Source: Actinomycetes bacterium (GTDB lineage Bacteria > Actinomycetota > Acidimicrobiia > Spongiisociales > JAHEDJ01). From it: a stretch of 64,000 nt of DNA. The position numbers and the translations under genes were made by a program. Each line of letters opens with the position of its first letter. The first letter of the stretch is position 1. The notes below the pieces were generated by a model. It worked only from the letters and a program-made list of their open reading frames with translations. It was not told the DNA's origin and did not search any database. Positions 46,734 to 56,100 of this stretch are shown piece by piece. The stretch spans positions 102,957 to 166,956 of the forward strand of contig JAHEDK010000002.1 in the NCBI GenBank assembly GCA_024641245.1, read 5' to 3'.

Positions 46734-47795
46734 GTGGACAACGGCATCATCAAATGGATCGCCGATGAGGAGGTCCTCCAGGACTTCGTAGCGGGATTGC
46801 CCGTTCTCATCATCCTCCTCATCATCGTCATATCCGTTGCTTTGCTCTCCAAAGGAGCGGACTGGATGATCGACGGAGTCGTTGATCTCGCACAGCGCAC
46901 CGGACTCCCGAAGATCGTGATCGGCGCCACCGTTGTCTCCCTGGGCACCACCCTTCCCGAAGCATTCGTTTCGGTGATGGCCGCCTTTCTCGGCAACCCG
47001 GGCCTGGCGCTGGGCAACGGAGTCGGATCGATCATCGCCGACACAGGGTTGATCTTCGGGTTGACCTGCCTTCTCGTTGCAGTACCGGTTAATCGGTTCA
47101 TCCTCAATCGAACCGGCTGGGTGCAGGTTGGCTCGGCAGCCCTTCTCGTCGGTATCGCGGTGATCGCGTTGATGACTGCAGGAGCAGGCGAGGAACCGAT
47201 CCTGAGCCGCTGGGTGGGTCTGTTCTTCCTGATCCTGCTGGTCGCGTACCTGTACGTGACCTACCGATGGGCGACCCAGAGCGGCGACCTCGGTCACGAC
47301 GAGGAGCTCTCCAATGAGGAGCCGATGAACCTACCGAAGGCGTGGTCGATGATCATCGGCGGACTGACCCTGATCGTGGTCGGCGCCCGGGTCCTGGTCC
47401 CGAGCGCGTCAGAAATCGCGGTCCGTGCCGGCGTACCGGAAGACGTCATCGCCGCCACGCTGGTTGCCTTCGGAACCTCTCTGCCCGAACTGATGACGGC
47501 GATTGCCGCAATCCGCAAGGGTCACCCAGAAATCACCGTCGGCAACATCGTTGGTGCGGACGTTTTGAACGTCCTCTTTGTGATCGGCGCGGCCGCCGTC
47601 GCCGCGCCGCTCGCCATACCGGACAACTTCTACTTCTTCCATTTTCCGGCGATGCTGATCATTCTGATCTCGTTTCGGGTCTTCATCAGCAGGGCCGACA
47701 CCGCCTTCCGGCGCTGGCAGGGGGCGTGGCTGCTGGCGGTGTACGGTGTGTATGTAACGCTCCAGTACACGCTGAATGTCGGAGGGGCGCTGTGA
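46734..47795 (+). CDS. Sodium/calcium exchanger-family protein
   Basis: 353 residues from GTG 46734 with ten or eleven helices in two inverted repeats. The alpha repeats are GATVVSLGTTLPEAFVSVMA and TLVAFGTSLPELMTAIAAI, both with the conserved Glu and the GNxxG-type followers GNGVGSIIADT and GNIVGADVLNV. Members of this YrbG-type CaCA group exchange calcium for sodium or protons. It is followed after 16 nt by a Usp gene. Confidence 0.85.
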   Translation: MDNGIIKWIADEEVLQDFVAGLPVLIILLIIVISVALLSKGADWMIDGVVDLAQRTGLPKIVIGATVVSLGTTLPEAFVSVMAAFLGNPGLALGNGVGSIIADTGLIFGLTCLLVAVPVNRFILNRTGWVQVGSAALLVGIAVIALMTAGAGEEPILSRWVGLFFLILLVAYLYVTYRWATQSGDLGHDEELSNEEPMNLPKAWSMIIGGLTLIVVGARVLVPSASEIAVRAGVPEDVIAATLVAFGTSLPELMTAIAAIRKGHPEITVGNIVGADVLNVLFVIGAAAVAAPLAIPDNFYFFHFPAMLIILISFRVFISRADTAFRRWQGAWLLAVYGVYVTLQYTLNVGGAL

Positions 47796-47811
47796 AGATG
47801 CCGAGCGATCA

Positions 47812-48729
47812 GTGAGGATCCTGCTTGCGACCGACGGTTCGGATACCGCCGGGGCGGCGGTGCAATTCGTTGCCGGATTCCCCTTCCCCTCCGGCACCGA
47901 AATGAAAATCGTCTCCGTCATACCGAGAGTGCTGCGCGATCACGAAATCGAGACGCTCACTCCCGAGCAGAGGACCGTGTTCGAAGAGTCCAAGAGCGGC
48001 AACCATAGCGAGGTTGAAGAGCTCTTAGAGTCAGAAGCCGCCCTCCTAGGACAGGCGGGGTGGAGCGTCACAACCGAAGTCCGGGTAGGACATCCGGCGG
48101 CCGAGATCGTCGGAGCAGCCGAAGCCTACGACGCAACCCTGATCGTTGTTGGATCACACGGGCTCACCGGTTTCAAGCGATTCCTGCTCGGCGGCGTATC
48201 GAATCAGGTCTTCCAGTCATCCAAACGGTCGGTTCTGATCGTCCGCAAACCCGAGTCCGAATGCGAGGGGAGCCGACCCGAACTTCCGGCCCGCGACGGC
48301 CATCTATGGCGCATTCTGGTCGGCTACGACGGCTCAGGGCCATCCGAAAAGGCTATCTCCTTCTGCACATCGCTGGATCTCGACGACAAGGTCTCGTTCC
48401 GGGTCTTAACGGTCCTGCCCATGGTGCGCCTGTTCCGTCAGGACATCCGCCAGGAGCTGAACTGGATCTGGCAGCAGCAGAAAGAGACCGAGAAGGAAGC
48501 GCTCGAGGCAGCCGCCGACCGGCTGCGGGAAATCACGGGCGGAGTGACGACGGCACTCACTGAAGCCGGCGACGTGAGTCAGGCGATTCTGGCAGCAGGA
48601 GAGGATTTCAAGGCAGACCTGATCGTCCTCGGACACAAGGGGAAGGGCGCCATCGAGAAGTTCTTGATGGGCTCGGTGACCCCGCGGATCGCGCAGCATT
48701 CCTGCCGGTCGGTATTGGCGATCCGCTAG
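47812..48729 (+). CDS. Tandem universal stress protein
   Basis: 305 residues from GTG 47812 (VRILLATDGSDTAG); an upstream ATG at 47776 overlaps the antiporter gene. Two Usp domains (about 1-155 and 163-305), each with ATP-binding GxxGxnGS-type motif: GSHGLTGFKRFLLGGVSNQV and GHKGKGAIEKFLMGSVTPRI. The two-domain architecture is common in Actinomycetota and usually binds ATP. Tight linkage to the cation antiporter suggests joint stress control. Confidence 0.88.
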   Translation: MRILLATDGSDTAGAAVQFVAGFPFPSGTEMKIVSVIPRVLRDHEIETLTPEQRTVFEESKSGNHSEVEELLESEAALLGQAGWSVTTEVRVGHPAAEIVGAAEAYDATLIVVGSHGLTGFKRFLLGGVSNQVFQSSKRSVLIVRKPESECEGSRPELPARDGHLWRILVGYDGSGPSEKAISFCTSLDLDDKVSFRVLTVLPMVRLFRQDIRQELNWIWQQQKETEKEALEAAADRLREITGGVTTALTEAGDVSQAILAAGEDFKADLIVLGHKGKGAIEKFLMGSVTPRIAQHSCRSVLAIR

Positions 48730-48820
48730 CACGGCGGACACTCATTGCCTGCCGGAGGATGCCCGCCTCCCTCGAAGACCCGGGACTCCCCCCAACTTCA
48801 GTGGACGGGACCGAGCCCCC

Positions 48821-49237
48821 CTACCCCCGCCTTCCGGCGGCGGTACCTTCCCCCCTCCGGGGGGACCGGATGCCGAGGCCGGTCAGCACTATGCCCAGAC
48901 CGACTGAAATCAGGGCCAGCACGATGTGCACCGTCTTGAACGCGACGCTCTCGTCGCCGCTCAAGACGGACGCGGATGATCGAAACCAAATGATCAGCAT
49001 CAGCATGCCGAATCCGATAAAGACCCATCTCATCCATGGAGCGATCGGGCGGCCGCGCCGGAGAAGCACCGCGATGCCGGCCAGCACAAGGCCGAAGAGC
49101 AAGGATCCGCCGACCCGGATCCAGGTCCATGGATCAGAAGCCTCGTCGCCCGTGAGGAGGCCGATGCGATTGCCCCACGCAATGAATGTCCAAATCGACG
49201 CAACCGCCGCCCACCAGAGGATTCGTCGCTCGCTCAC
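48821..49237 (-). CDS. Four-helix membrane protein next to an ABC exporter
   Basis: 138 residues from GTG 49237 (VSERRILWWAAVAS), with helices about 6-24, 42-59, 67-86 and 100-121 (VHIVLALISVGLGIVLTGLG), and an Arg/Gly-rich C-terminal tail. The start overlaps the permease stop by 4 nt, so this is the third gene of an ABC operon. Its role may be accessory to that exporter. No known family. Confidence 0.65.
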   Translation of the reverse strand: MSERRILWWAAVASIWTFIAWGNRIGLLTGDEASDPWTWIRVGGSLLFGLVLAGIAVLLRRGRPIAPWMRWVFIGFGMLMLIIWFRSSASVLSGDESVAFKTVHIVLALISVGLGIVLTGLGIRSPRRGEGTAAGRRG

Positions 49238-49956
49238 TTCTCTTCCCAACTGAAGAATCGCACAGCCAGGAGCGGCGCAACGATGGCCCAGAACACCAGG
49301 ACCCAGACCACTTCGCCGAGCGTTTCGCTGAATCCGGTCGCCCAACGGATCATCTCGGACAGGCCTGCCGCCGGCATGATGTCGGCGACGGCGGCGAGCG
49401 GTCGCGGAAGGCCGTCAATCGAAAACATCACGCCGCCGAGTCCGAAAAAGGCAACAAACAATCCGTTCACCACCGCCAGCGTCGCTTCGGCTCGCAGTGT
49501 TCCGGACAGCAGGAAGGCGAGTCCGCCGAAGGCAGCCGTGCCGAGTACGACGGCAAGCACCAACGCCCACCAGGCGATCGGCGGCCGGAAATCGAGAAAC
49601 AGTCGAGCGGCCGCCAGGATGATCACGATCTGGAGAACCTCCAGCAGCAACGTGGCCACCATCTTCCCGGCAAAGAGAACCGAACGGGGTAAGGGGGTGG
49701 CACCCAGGCGTTTGAGGACCATGTACTTGCGCTCAAACCCGGTCGCGATCGCCAGTGCGACGAGCGCCGATGAGATCACCGACAGCGTGAGGAGGCCCGG
49801 TACCAGAAACCCGATTTCGATATCGAACAGATTCGTGGCACCGAAAAACAGCAGAAGCGAAACGGGGACGATGAGGGTGAGCAGCACCGCCTCACCCCGG
49901 CGCAGCGTGAGCACGAGCTCCATGCGCGCCTGCTCGACCAGCATCCGCCCGTTCAT
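49234..49956 (-). CDS. ABC-2 transporter permease
   Basis: 240 residues with six helices: LLTLIVPVSLLLFFGATNLF, LLTLSVISSALVALAIATGF and others, and the pair FERKYMVLKRLGATPLPRS that couples to the ATPase. It overlaps the ATPase gene stop (4 nt) and the next small membrane gene. Substrate of this DrrB-like exporter is not evident. Confidence 0.85.
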   Translation of the reverse strand: MNGRMLVEQARMELVLTLRRGEAVLLTLIVPVSLLLFFGATNLFDIEIGFLVPGLLTLSVISSALVALAIATGFERKYMVLKRLGATPLPRSVLFAGKMVATLLLEVLQIVIILAAARLFLDFRPPIAWWALVLAVVLGTAAFGGLAFLLSGTLRAEATLAVVNGLFVAFFGLGGVMFSIDGLPRPLAAVADIMPAAGLSEMIRWATGFSETLGEVVWVLVFWAIVAPLLAVRFFSWEEK

Positions 49957-50861
49957 CGGTTGTTCTCCTCCGTCAACGCCAAGAAGACCTCCTCGAGGCC
50001 TCCCGCCCCGACGCGCAGCTCGGTGATCAAGGCATCACGGTTGGCGAGCCAGGCGGTCACATTGGACACGAGCGCCGGGCTCGGCGTGTCGGTGGTCACG
50101 ACGTAGAAGCCTGTACGCACCTCGCGGACGTCGATGCCGATCTCCTCGATCAGCTCTTCGACGGGGAGTTGAGGAACGGAGACGAACGACACATCGCCCC
50201 GCGCCTGGATCAGGTCGGAGGGCGACCCTTCCGCAACAAGACGCCCGTGATTGAGGATCCCGACCCGATCAGCGAGGCGTTCCGCTTCGTCCATGAAATG
50301 GGTGGTGAGAAGAATGGTCACGCCTTCCGACTGCATGTGCTCGATGATCTCCCAGGTCGTTCGCCGGGCCACTGGATCCATGCCTGCGGTCGGTTCATCG
50401 AGGAACACCAGTTGCGGTCGGTTGACTAGGGCCAGTGCCAGCGAGAGCCTTTGCTTCTCACCTCCCGAGAGGCGGCGGTGAAGCGTCGTCGCACGATCGG
50501 CCAACCCGACCAGTTCGAGGAGTTCGTCTGTTGCTCTGGCACTCGGGTAATAGGAGGCGAACAGCGAAACTACCTCCCGGGCTTTCGCCCCCTGATACAC
50601 GCCGCCCTCCTGCAGCATTACGCCGATACGGCGTTGGAGGCGGGTGCGATCCGAAACAGGGTTCAACCCGAGCACTTCGACGGTGCCGGAGTCAGAGGCA
50701 CGAAGTCCCTCGAGGATCTCGACGGTGGTGGTTTTGCCTGCCCCGTTCGGACCGAGCAATGCATACGTCTCGCCCGTTCGCACGTCGAGACTCAGGCCGT
50801 CGACTGCGGTGAGCGCATCGTAACGCTTGGTCAGATTCTCGAGGTGGATGGAGATTGACAC
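49953..50861 (-). CDS. ABC transporter ATP-binding protein (DrrA-like)
   Basis: 302 residues from GTG 50861 (VSISIHLENLTKRYDAL). Walker A GPNGAGKTTTVE, signature LSGGEKQRLSLALAL, Walker B LVFLDEPTAGMDP and the His loop LLTTHFMDE are all present; a C-terminal domain (about 215-302) is typical of DrrA-type exporters. First gene of the ATPase-permease-membrane-protein operon; the upstream ORF extension to 50960 has no support. Confidence 0.88.
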   Translation of the reverse strand: MSISIHLENLTKRYDALTAVDGLSLDVRTGETYALLGPNGAGKTTTVEILEGLRASDSGTVEVLGLNPVSDRTRLQRRIGVMLQEGGVYQGAKAREVVSLFASYYPSARATDELLELVGLADRATTLHRRLSGGEKQRLSLALALVNRPQLVFLDEPTAGMDPVARRTTWEIIEHMQSEGVTILLTTHFMDEAERLADRVGILNHGRLVAEGSPSDLIQARGDVSFVSVPQLPVEELIEEIGIDVREVRTGFYVVTTDTPSPALVSNVTAWLANRDALITELRVGAGGLEEVFLALTEENNR

Positions 50862-51028
50862 AAGGCAATCGATGCTAGACGGGGAAAAGGACGGTCCGGT
50901 CGGAGCAGCGACGCTTGGTGTCCCGGGCGCCAGGGCACGAACACATAACCCAGAACCCAATACTCAGAACCGAAGTGAGGTCCGATCCACCCACATACAC
51001 ATCCTCCTGGTCCTCGTACAATGCGCGG

Positions 51029-51877
51029 ATGTTCAAACGTTTGCTGCTGCCGGTTCTGCTGGTCGTGGGTGCTGCGAGGCTGATGCCGGAGATCCTCAAG
51101 CGAACACTGGCTCCCCCGCAAAGGCCTCAGCCACATACGCCTGCTGATCTCGGTCTCCCGGAAGAAGAGGTCGCATTCGCCAGCGCAACCGGAACGGAAC
51201 TGAAGGCCTGGTTCATCCCGGCAGGCGGCCGGGCACCAGCGGTGGTCGTGTTGCATGGATGGGGCGGCAACGCTTCACTCATGCTGCCGCTGGCACCGCA
51301 CCTTCATCGCGCCGGGTTCCACGCGTTGTTCCTCGATGCCAGGAACCACGGCAGGAGCGAGCACGACGACTTCGTTTCCATGCCTCGCTTCGCTGAAGAC
51401 CTCGACGTGGCGATCGAGTGGCTGCGAAGCAGACACGATGTCTCATCGATCGGCGTCATCGGCCATTCTGTCGGAGCCGGCGCGGCCATCCTGGCAGCTT
51501 CCCGAACGGATCAAATCAACGCGGTGGTATCCGTCGCCGCCTTTGCCCACCCGGGTGAGGCCATGGCAGAGGGCCCTCCATTCAACCATTTCCCGCGGTC
51601 GGTTCAGCGTGGTCTGTTTCGAACCATGGAACGAACGATCGGGTTTCGCTTCGATGACATAGCACCGCGGGAGCGAGTGGCGCTGGTGGGCGCTCCGGTC
51701 ATGCTCGTCCATGGTGGGGCCGATACCACCGTCACACCCCGCCATTTCGAGGAGCTCATCCGGCGTGCTCCAGACGCGGAGACGCTTTTCGTCGAAGGTG
51801 CCGACCATGCGTCGCTCGATGCCTTCGAACCGCACATACATCGCATCCTCGGGTTTCTGGCCGAGCATCTGCGGTAG
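51029..51877 (+). CDS. Alpha/beta hydrolase
   Basis: 282 residues from ATG 51029, with a hydrophobic N-terminal segment (LLLPVLLVVGAARLMP) that could anchor it. HGWGGNASL is the oxyanion loop, GHSVGAGAA holds nucleophile Ser147, VHGGADTTV the acid Asp and GADHASLD the His. All four elements are present, so it should be active, but the substrate is unknown. It stands alone, divergent from the ABC operon. Confidence 0.8.
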   Translation: MFKRLLLPVLLVVGAARLMPEILKRTLAPPQRPQPHTPADLGLPEEEVAFASATGTELKAWFIPAGGRAPAVVVLHGWGGNASLMLPLAPHLHRAGFHALFLDARNHGRSEHDDFVSMPRFAEDLDVAIEWLRSRHDVSSIGVIGHSVGAGAAILAASRTDQINAVVSVAAFAHPGEAMAEGPPFNHFPRSVQRGLFRTMERTIGFRFDDIAPRERVALVGAPVMLVHGGADTTVTPRHFEELIRRAPDAETLFVEGADHASLDAFEPHIHRILGFLAEHLR

Positions 51878-51974
51878 GTGCTTGGTCCCTCCGGAGTCCA
51901 ACTCAAAGGGTAAAGATCCGAGCGACGCCGACGCGCACCTTCCGGCCATCACAATCCGGAACCTCTCCAGTCCC

Positions 51975-52003
51975 TTTACACATCTTCGTATCTCCGATAC
52001 TGT
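51975..52003 (+). promoter_or_regulatory. Likely promoter of the aroF leader
   Basis: TTTACA (51975-51980) and TACTGT (51998-52003) are separated by 17 nt, which would start transcription near 52010, almost at the leader ATG (52013). The leader peptide mRNA may therefore be nearly leaderless. The -10 is weak, so this is tentative. Confidence 0.35.
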
Positions 52004-52012
52004 GCGTTGCAC

Positions 52013-52087
52013 ATGACATCTCTTGTCTCTTTTGCGTATTTCGGTTTTACCGGGCGGAGCGTCCGGGCCGAAGGTGCGCGCAACTAG
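52013..52087 (+). CDS. Aromatic leader peptide of the DAHP synthase attenuator
   Basis: 24 residues from ATG 52013 to TAG 52085. The peptide contains SFAYFGF: three Phe and one Tyr codon within seven codons (52031-52050), suited to sense Phe and Tyr by ribosome stalling. The next 25 nt contain GTCCGGGCC (52061-52069), which can pair with GGCCCGGA (52111-52118) as an antiterminator. The terminator follows at 52113. This is the classical attenuation layout. Confidence 0.75.
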   Translation: MTSLVSFAYFGFTGRSVRAEGARN

Positions 52088-52112
52088 CAAGACAGCATTC
52101 ACCATCACCAGG

Positions 52113-52137
52113 CCCGGAGCTCAGGCTCCGGGTTTTT
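52113..52137 (+). terminator. Attenuator terminator before aroF
   Basis: Stem CCCGGAGC (52113-52120) with GCTCCGGG (52125-52132), loop TCAG, followed by TTTTT. A textbook intrinsic terminator, 36 nt before the DAHP synthase start. Its 5' arm can instead pair with the upstream CCGGGCC. Confidence 0.85.
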
Positions 52138-52173
52138 CATGATCTGGAGCCTTCCGGCGGAAGGACACATCAC

Positions 52174-53226
52174 ATGATTCGCAAAGCAGAACGCATCGAC
52201 TCCAGCTCGGCCAACACGGTCGTTCAGGTCGGCTCTGTGCGCTTCGGTCATGATCCGTTCCCGGTCATTGCCGGCCCGTGTGTGATCGAGAGCGAGGCCC
52301 AGATCAATGAGACTGCCGAGGCGGTGGCAGCCGCCGGCGGGGCGATGCTGAGAGCGGGAACCTCGGTTGCCGGTGCATCACCGTATGAATTCCGCGGTCT
52401 CGGCAGTGAAGGGTTGAAGATGCTCAGGACGGCCGGCGATGCCGTCGGCCTCGCCGTCGTGACCCAGGTCATCGAGCCCGCCGGCATCCCCGAGGCATCG
52501 GAACTGGCCGACATGATCGAGATCGGCGCCGGCAACATGCAGAACTTCGAGTTGCTTCGGGCGATCGGTCAGCAAGAACGACCCGTGCTTCTCAAAAGAG
52601 GCCCGTCTGCCACTATCGACGAGTGGCTGTGGGCCGCCGAGTACATCCTGGCGGAGGGAAACGACAACGTCGTACTCTGTGAGCGCGGGATCCGGACCTT
52701 CGCCGATGGTGACACCCTGGATATCAGCTCGGTGCCAATCGTCAAGGAGCGCACCCACCTACCCGTGATCGTATTGCCAAGTCACTCGGCAGGAAGCCGC
52801 GCCCGGGTCGTGCCTCTGGCCCTGGCGGCGCAGGGGGTCGGCGCCGATGGGTTGGCGGTCGAAGTCCACCCGACGCCCGAAAGCGCCCTAGTCAACGCCA
52901 TCGGTCAGTTGGCCGTTTCGGAGTTTGCGCACCTGATGGAAGCGCTCGGAATCAATCGGATGCGCAAGGCCATCGATCTGGTCGATCGTGACATCGTCAG
53001 GTTGTTGTCCCGTCGACGCGACCTGGCCTTGCAGATCGGGCGGGTCAAAGCCGAGCGCGGCATGTCGGTGCGCTCACCTGCTCGTGAGGCGGAACTCGTT
53101 GCAGTGATCCGGGAAGAAGCCGTTCTGCAAGGCCTCGACCCCGAACAGGCCGAGGCCGTGTTCCAGGTGATCCTGGCCGGTTCTCGCGCCGAACAGCGCC
53201 GCCTGCGGTCGACGGGAGAGCTCTAA
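52174..53226 (+). CDS. aroF: DAHP synthase (type I beta) fused to chorismate mutase
   Basis: 350 residues from ATG 52174, with CGGAAGGA upstream. N-terminal domain (about 1-260): PVIAGPCVIESEAQ, LRAGTSVAGASPYEFRGLG, IGAGNMQNFELL and VLLKRGPSATIDEW are those of the AroF/KDO8P-synthase-like DAHP synthases, condensing phosphoenolpyruvate and erythrose 4-phosphate. The C-terminal part (about 265-345; INRMRKAIDLVDRDIVRLLS with the Arg/Lys set of AroQ) is chorismate mutase. The fusion allows feedback by prephenate or Phe/Tyr and fits the leader upstream. Confidence 0.9.
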   Translation: MIRKAERIDSSSANTVVQVGSVRFGHDPFPVIAGPCVIESEAQINETAEAVAAAGGAMLRAGTSVAGASPYEFRGLGSEGLKMLRTAGDAVGLAVVTQVIEPAGIPEASELADMIEIGAGNMQNFELLRAIGQQERPVLLKRGPSATIDEWLWAAEYILAEGNDNVVLCERGIRTFADGDTLDISSVPIVKERTHLPVIVLPSHSAGSRARVVPLALAAQGVGADGLAVEVHPTPESALVNAIGQLAVSEFAHLMEALGINRMRKAIDLVDRDIVRLLSRRRDLALQIGRVKAERGMSVRSPAREAELVAVIREEAVLQGLDPEQAEAVFQVILAGSRAEQRRLRSTGEL

Positions 53227-53367
53227 ACGTAGGCATCGCCATTGGCCGAACAAGTCGGCAACGGCCAGGCTCATCCGCCCTCGTGATCACGGTGCAGTTG
53301 CCGGTGCAATCAGCTACGACACTGCCACCTTCCTCGTTCGCCTCGCCGGCCGACAATTCCCCGTTCG

Positions 53368-54090
53368 TCACTCGAGCATTTTGCGCTTGAAAAGGACAAG
53401 GGCCAGGGCAACCACCACGACGGTGTAGCCAAGAACCCAGTAGAAGTCGGCGGCGACGACGGCGAACCCGACTCCATCGATCATGACATCTCGGGCGGCA
53501 TCGAGAGCATGCGCAAAGGGCAGAGCGTTGCCGACGCTCTGGAACACGCCCCCGATCGCTTCCAGGTCCATCCATGCACCGCCAAAAATGGTCAAGAGGA
53601 GGACTACCGCGTATGCACCGGACAACGGCGCCAGCGGAAGGAGCGATCCCATGATCATTCCCAATCCAATGTAGAGAATCGCCACGACGAAAATGATGAG
53701 AACGACGAGGCCCACGCTGCCGTCGATCTCCAATCCAAGGAAGGCCCCGATGGCGAAGAGCGCCAGACCCTGGATGATGGCCACCGAAAGGTAGGGCAGC
53801 GAGTAGGCGGCAATGAAGTCGGTCGCCCGCACCGGGGCCGTCAACAAGCGGGCAAAGAGCGCACTCTCTCGGTCGCGAGACAGCGTCATAGCCGCACTGA
53901 ACATCAGCATGACGAAGCCAAATAGGACTATTCCGGGCGTCAGAGAGGTGGGCGTGAAGACCTGTTCGAACTCGCCGAACGCCTGGAGTACCAACAACAA
54001 GACGACGGGCAGTCCGATCGTGATACCCAGGGCCAGCGGATCACGCCATACTTCCCTGAAGTTCTTCTTGGCCAACTCCAGGGATCTCAT
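53368..54090 (-). CDS. ABC-2 transporter permease
   Basis: 240 residues, six helices (LALGITIGLPVVLLLVLQAF, GIVLFGFVMLMFSAAMTLS and others), and the coupling segment SRDRESALFARLLTAPVRAT. The start overlaps the ATPase stop (4 nt) in the unit below, so this is a second DrrAB-like exporter, separate from the one at 49-51 kb. The substrate is not evident. Confidence 0.85.
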   Translation of the reverse strand: MRSLELAKKNFREVWRDPLALGITIGLPVVLLLVLQAFGEFEQVFTPTSLTPGIVLFGFVMLMFSAAMTLSRDRESALFARLLTAPVRATDFIAAYSLPYLSVAIIQGLALFAIGAFLGLEIDGSVGLVVLIIFVVAILYIGLGMIMGSLLPLAPLSGAYAVVLLLTIFGGAWMDLEAIGGVFQSVGNALPFAHALDAARDVMIDGVGFAVVAADFYWVLGYTVVVVALALVLFKRKMLE

Positions 54091-55028
54091 TCCCTCAACT
54101 GCTTTCCGGTGAGGTGCAGGAACACGTCGTCCAGCGTGGTCTGCTTCCTGTATGTGGATTGGACGGTGACTCCCCTCGGCCGCAGAACATCCTGGATGTC
54201 GTAGACATTCGCCTCTTCTGCCTCGATCTCAACCCCGCCTTCGATTGCCCTCACTACCGGGTAGCGCTGCCGCAAAGCTTCGAGGGCCTCAGCCGTCAGG
54301 TTCTCGGCCTCGACGACCATTACCGGCGCATCAGAGATGCTTCCTTTCAACTCAGCGGGCGTCCCCAGTGCGATGATCTTGCCTTCGTCGATGACGGCCA
54401 CCCGGTCCGCCATGGCATCGGCTTCTTCCAGGTAGTGGGTCGTGAGCAAGATCGTCTTACGGCCCTTGAGCGCTTCGATGTGCTCCCAGATTGCCCTCCT
54501 CGACTGCGGATCGAGACCAAGGGTTGGTTCGTCGAGAAACAGAACCTGAGGGTCTGAGACCAATGCCATGGCGATGCTGAGCCTTCGCTTCATCCCCCCG
54601 GAATAATTCTTGACCCGTTCCTTGGCCCTCCCAGTGAGGGCCATCATCTCCAGCAGCTCCCCGGACTTCTTCCTCGTCGCTTGTTTGTCGAGCCCGTGCA
54701 GGCCTGCCATCAGGCTCAGGTTTTCCCACGCATTGAGACGCTCGGCGATGGCAGTCTCCTGTGGCGAGACGGCGATGGCCCGCTTCACCGACAGTGGATC
54801 CTGTTGTATGTCGTAGCCCACGATCGTGGCGGTACCGCCGGTCGGTCTGAGCAGACAGCACAGCATCTTGATGGTGGTGGTCTTGCCGGCGCCATTCGGG
54901 CCCAACAGCGAGAAGAGCTCGCCCGTTTTCACAGAAAGATCCACGCGGTCGACTGCCCTGAGGGGTCCGTACGTTCTCGAAAGGCCGAACGTCTGAATGG
55001 CGGCGTCGTTCTCGATGGCAGAGCTCAC
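54087..55028 (-). CDS. ABC transporter ATP-binding protein (DrrA-like)
   Basis: 313 residues from GTG 55028 (VSSAIENDAAIQTFGLS), with GGAGAGCC upstream. Walker A GPNGAGKTTTIKML, signature NYSGGMKRRLSIAMAL, Walker B VLFLDEPTLGLDP and LLTTHYLEE are intact. The C-terminal domain (about 225-313) fits DrrA. The frame continues upstream to 55214, but that part overlaps ctaB and has no family match. Confidence 0.88.
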   Translation of the reverse strand: MSSAIENDAAIQTFGLSRTYGPLRAVDRVDLSVKTGELFSLLGPNGAGKTTTIKMLCCLLRPTGGTATIVGYDIQQDPLSVKRAIAVSPQETAIAERLNAWENLSLMAGLHGLDKQATRKKSGELLEMMALTGRAKERVKNYSGGMKRRLSIAMALVSDPQVLFLDEPTLGLDPQSRRAIWEHIEALKGRKTILLTTHYLEEADAMADRVAVIDEGKIIALGTPAELKGSISDAPVMVVEAENLTAEALEALRQRYPVVRAIEGGVEIEAEEANVYDIQDVLRPRGVTVQSTYRKQTTLDDVFLHLTGKQLRE

Positions 55029-55182
55029 GGCTCTCCTGCGTCGCGTGTAACCATTGGTACCGGCTCGGTCCGCAGGCTGCCAGAGGCGAGTGGCCCTTCG
55101 GACGGACCCATTGGGCCATCCTGGATTTGCACCGACCACCCGAAATCCCCACGGGAATTCGACACGGCGCCGGAAGCACCGA

Positions 55183-56100
55183 TCAGATGACCACGTCAAC
55201 CCAGATGGCCGCAAACAGGAGCGACAGGTAGATGGTGGACGTGCGGAACAGATTCATCGCCGTGTCCGGCCTGTTGAGAAGGCGCACGGAATCGAACAGC
55301 ATCCAGGCTCCGAGCACCGCCGCCGACCCGGTGTAGACCCAGCCTAGGTTGGCAACGGGCACCAACCAGAACGTCACGAACACCAGCAACACCGAATACA
55401 CGATGATCTGCTGTGCCGTCTTCTTCGGACCGACGATCACCGGCAACATCGGAACCTCCACGGCCGCGTAATCATCCTGATAGCGCAACGCGAGTGCCCA
55501 GAAGTGGGGCGGCGTCCAGTAGAAGACGATGGCGAACAGGATCCAAGCCGACAGATCGACCGTGTTGGTGACGGCCGCCCAACCAACCAGCACCGGTGCG
55601 GCTCCCGCAGCTCCGCCGATCACGATGTTCTGCGCCGTGGTCCGCTTCAGAGTCAGTGAGTAGACGAACACATAGAACAGCAAAGCGGCGGTTGAGATGG
55701 ACGCCGCCAGCAAGTTCGTCGTGATCCAAAGAACTGCAAAGCCGGCGACTCCCAAGACCACCCCAAAGCGCAACGCGCTTCGAGGCTCAACCCGGCGCCG
55801 GGGTAGTGGCCGGCGTGAGGTGCGCTTCATCTCCTGGTCGATATCGCGATCGATGTAGTTGTTGAGGGTGTTGGCGCCTCCAGCGGACAATGTGCCCCCG
55901 ATGAGCGTGGCCAAAACGAGCCGGGTACCCGGCCAGCCCCTGGCTGCGAGCACCATTGCCGGGACCGTTGTGATCAGAAGCAATTCGATGATGCGCGGCT
56001 TGGTGAGCGCGACATAAGCGCCGACGAGCTCACGCCAGCCGGAGCGGCGCGCATCAGGATCGGTGATAGAGACGGAGGGCGTGTCCGAAGGGGGCTCCAT
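55183..56100 (-). CDS. ctaB: Protoheme IX farnesyltransferase (heme O synthase)
   Basis: 305 residues with eight or nine helices. The prenyl-diphosphate motif NNYIDRDIDQEMKRTSRRPL and the second motif YWTPPHFWALALRYQDDY are both present. It adds the farnesyl chain to heme B to make heme O, which CtaA (23 kb away in this window) turns into heme A. It is divergent from the oxidase genes starting at 56409, so this is a biosynthesis-structure pair. Confidence 0.92.
   Translation of the reverse strand: MEPPSDTPSVSITDPDARRSGWRELVGAYVALTKPRIIELLLITTVPAMVLAARGWPGTRLVLATLIGGTLSAGGANTLNNYIDRDIDQEMKRTSRRPLPRRRVEPRSALRFGVVLGVAGFAVLWITTNLLAASISTAALLFYVFVYSLTLKRTTAQNIVIGGAAGAAPVLVGWAAVTNTVDLSAWILFAIVFYWTPPHFWALALRYQDDYAAVEVPMLPVIVGPKKTAQQIIVYSVLLVFVTFWLVPVANLGWVYTGSAAVLGAWMLFDSVRLLNRPDTAMNLFRTSTIYLSLLFAAIWVDVVI

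Noticed and set aside
53045-53371. Minus-strand ORF coupled to the second ABC permease (start GTG 53371, GTGA overlap)
   Set aside because: It begins attractively with GNCTVITR-type sequence but runs 180 nt antisense into the DAHP synthase-chorismate mutase gene; more likely chance.
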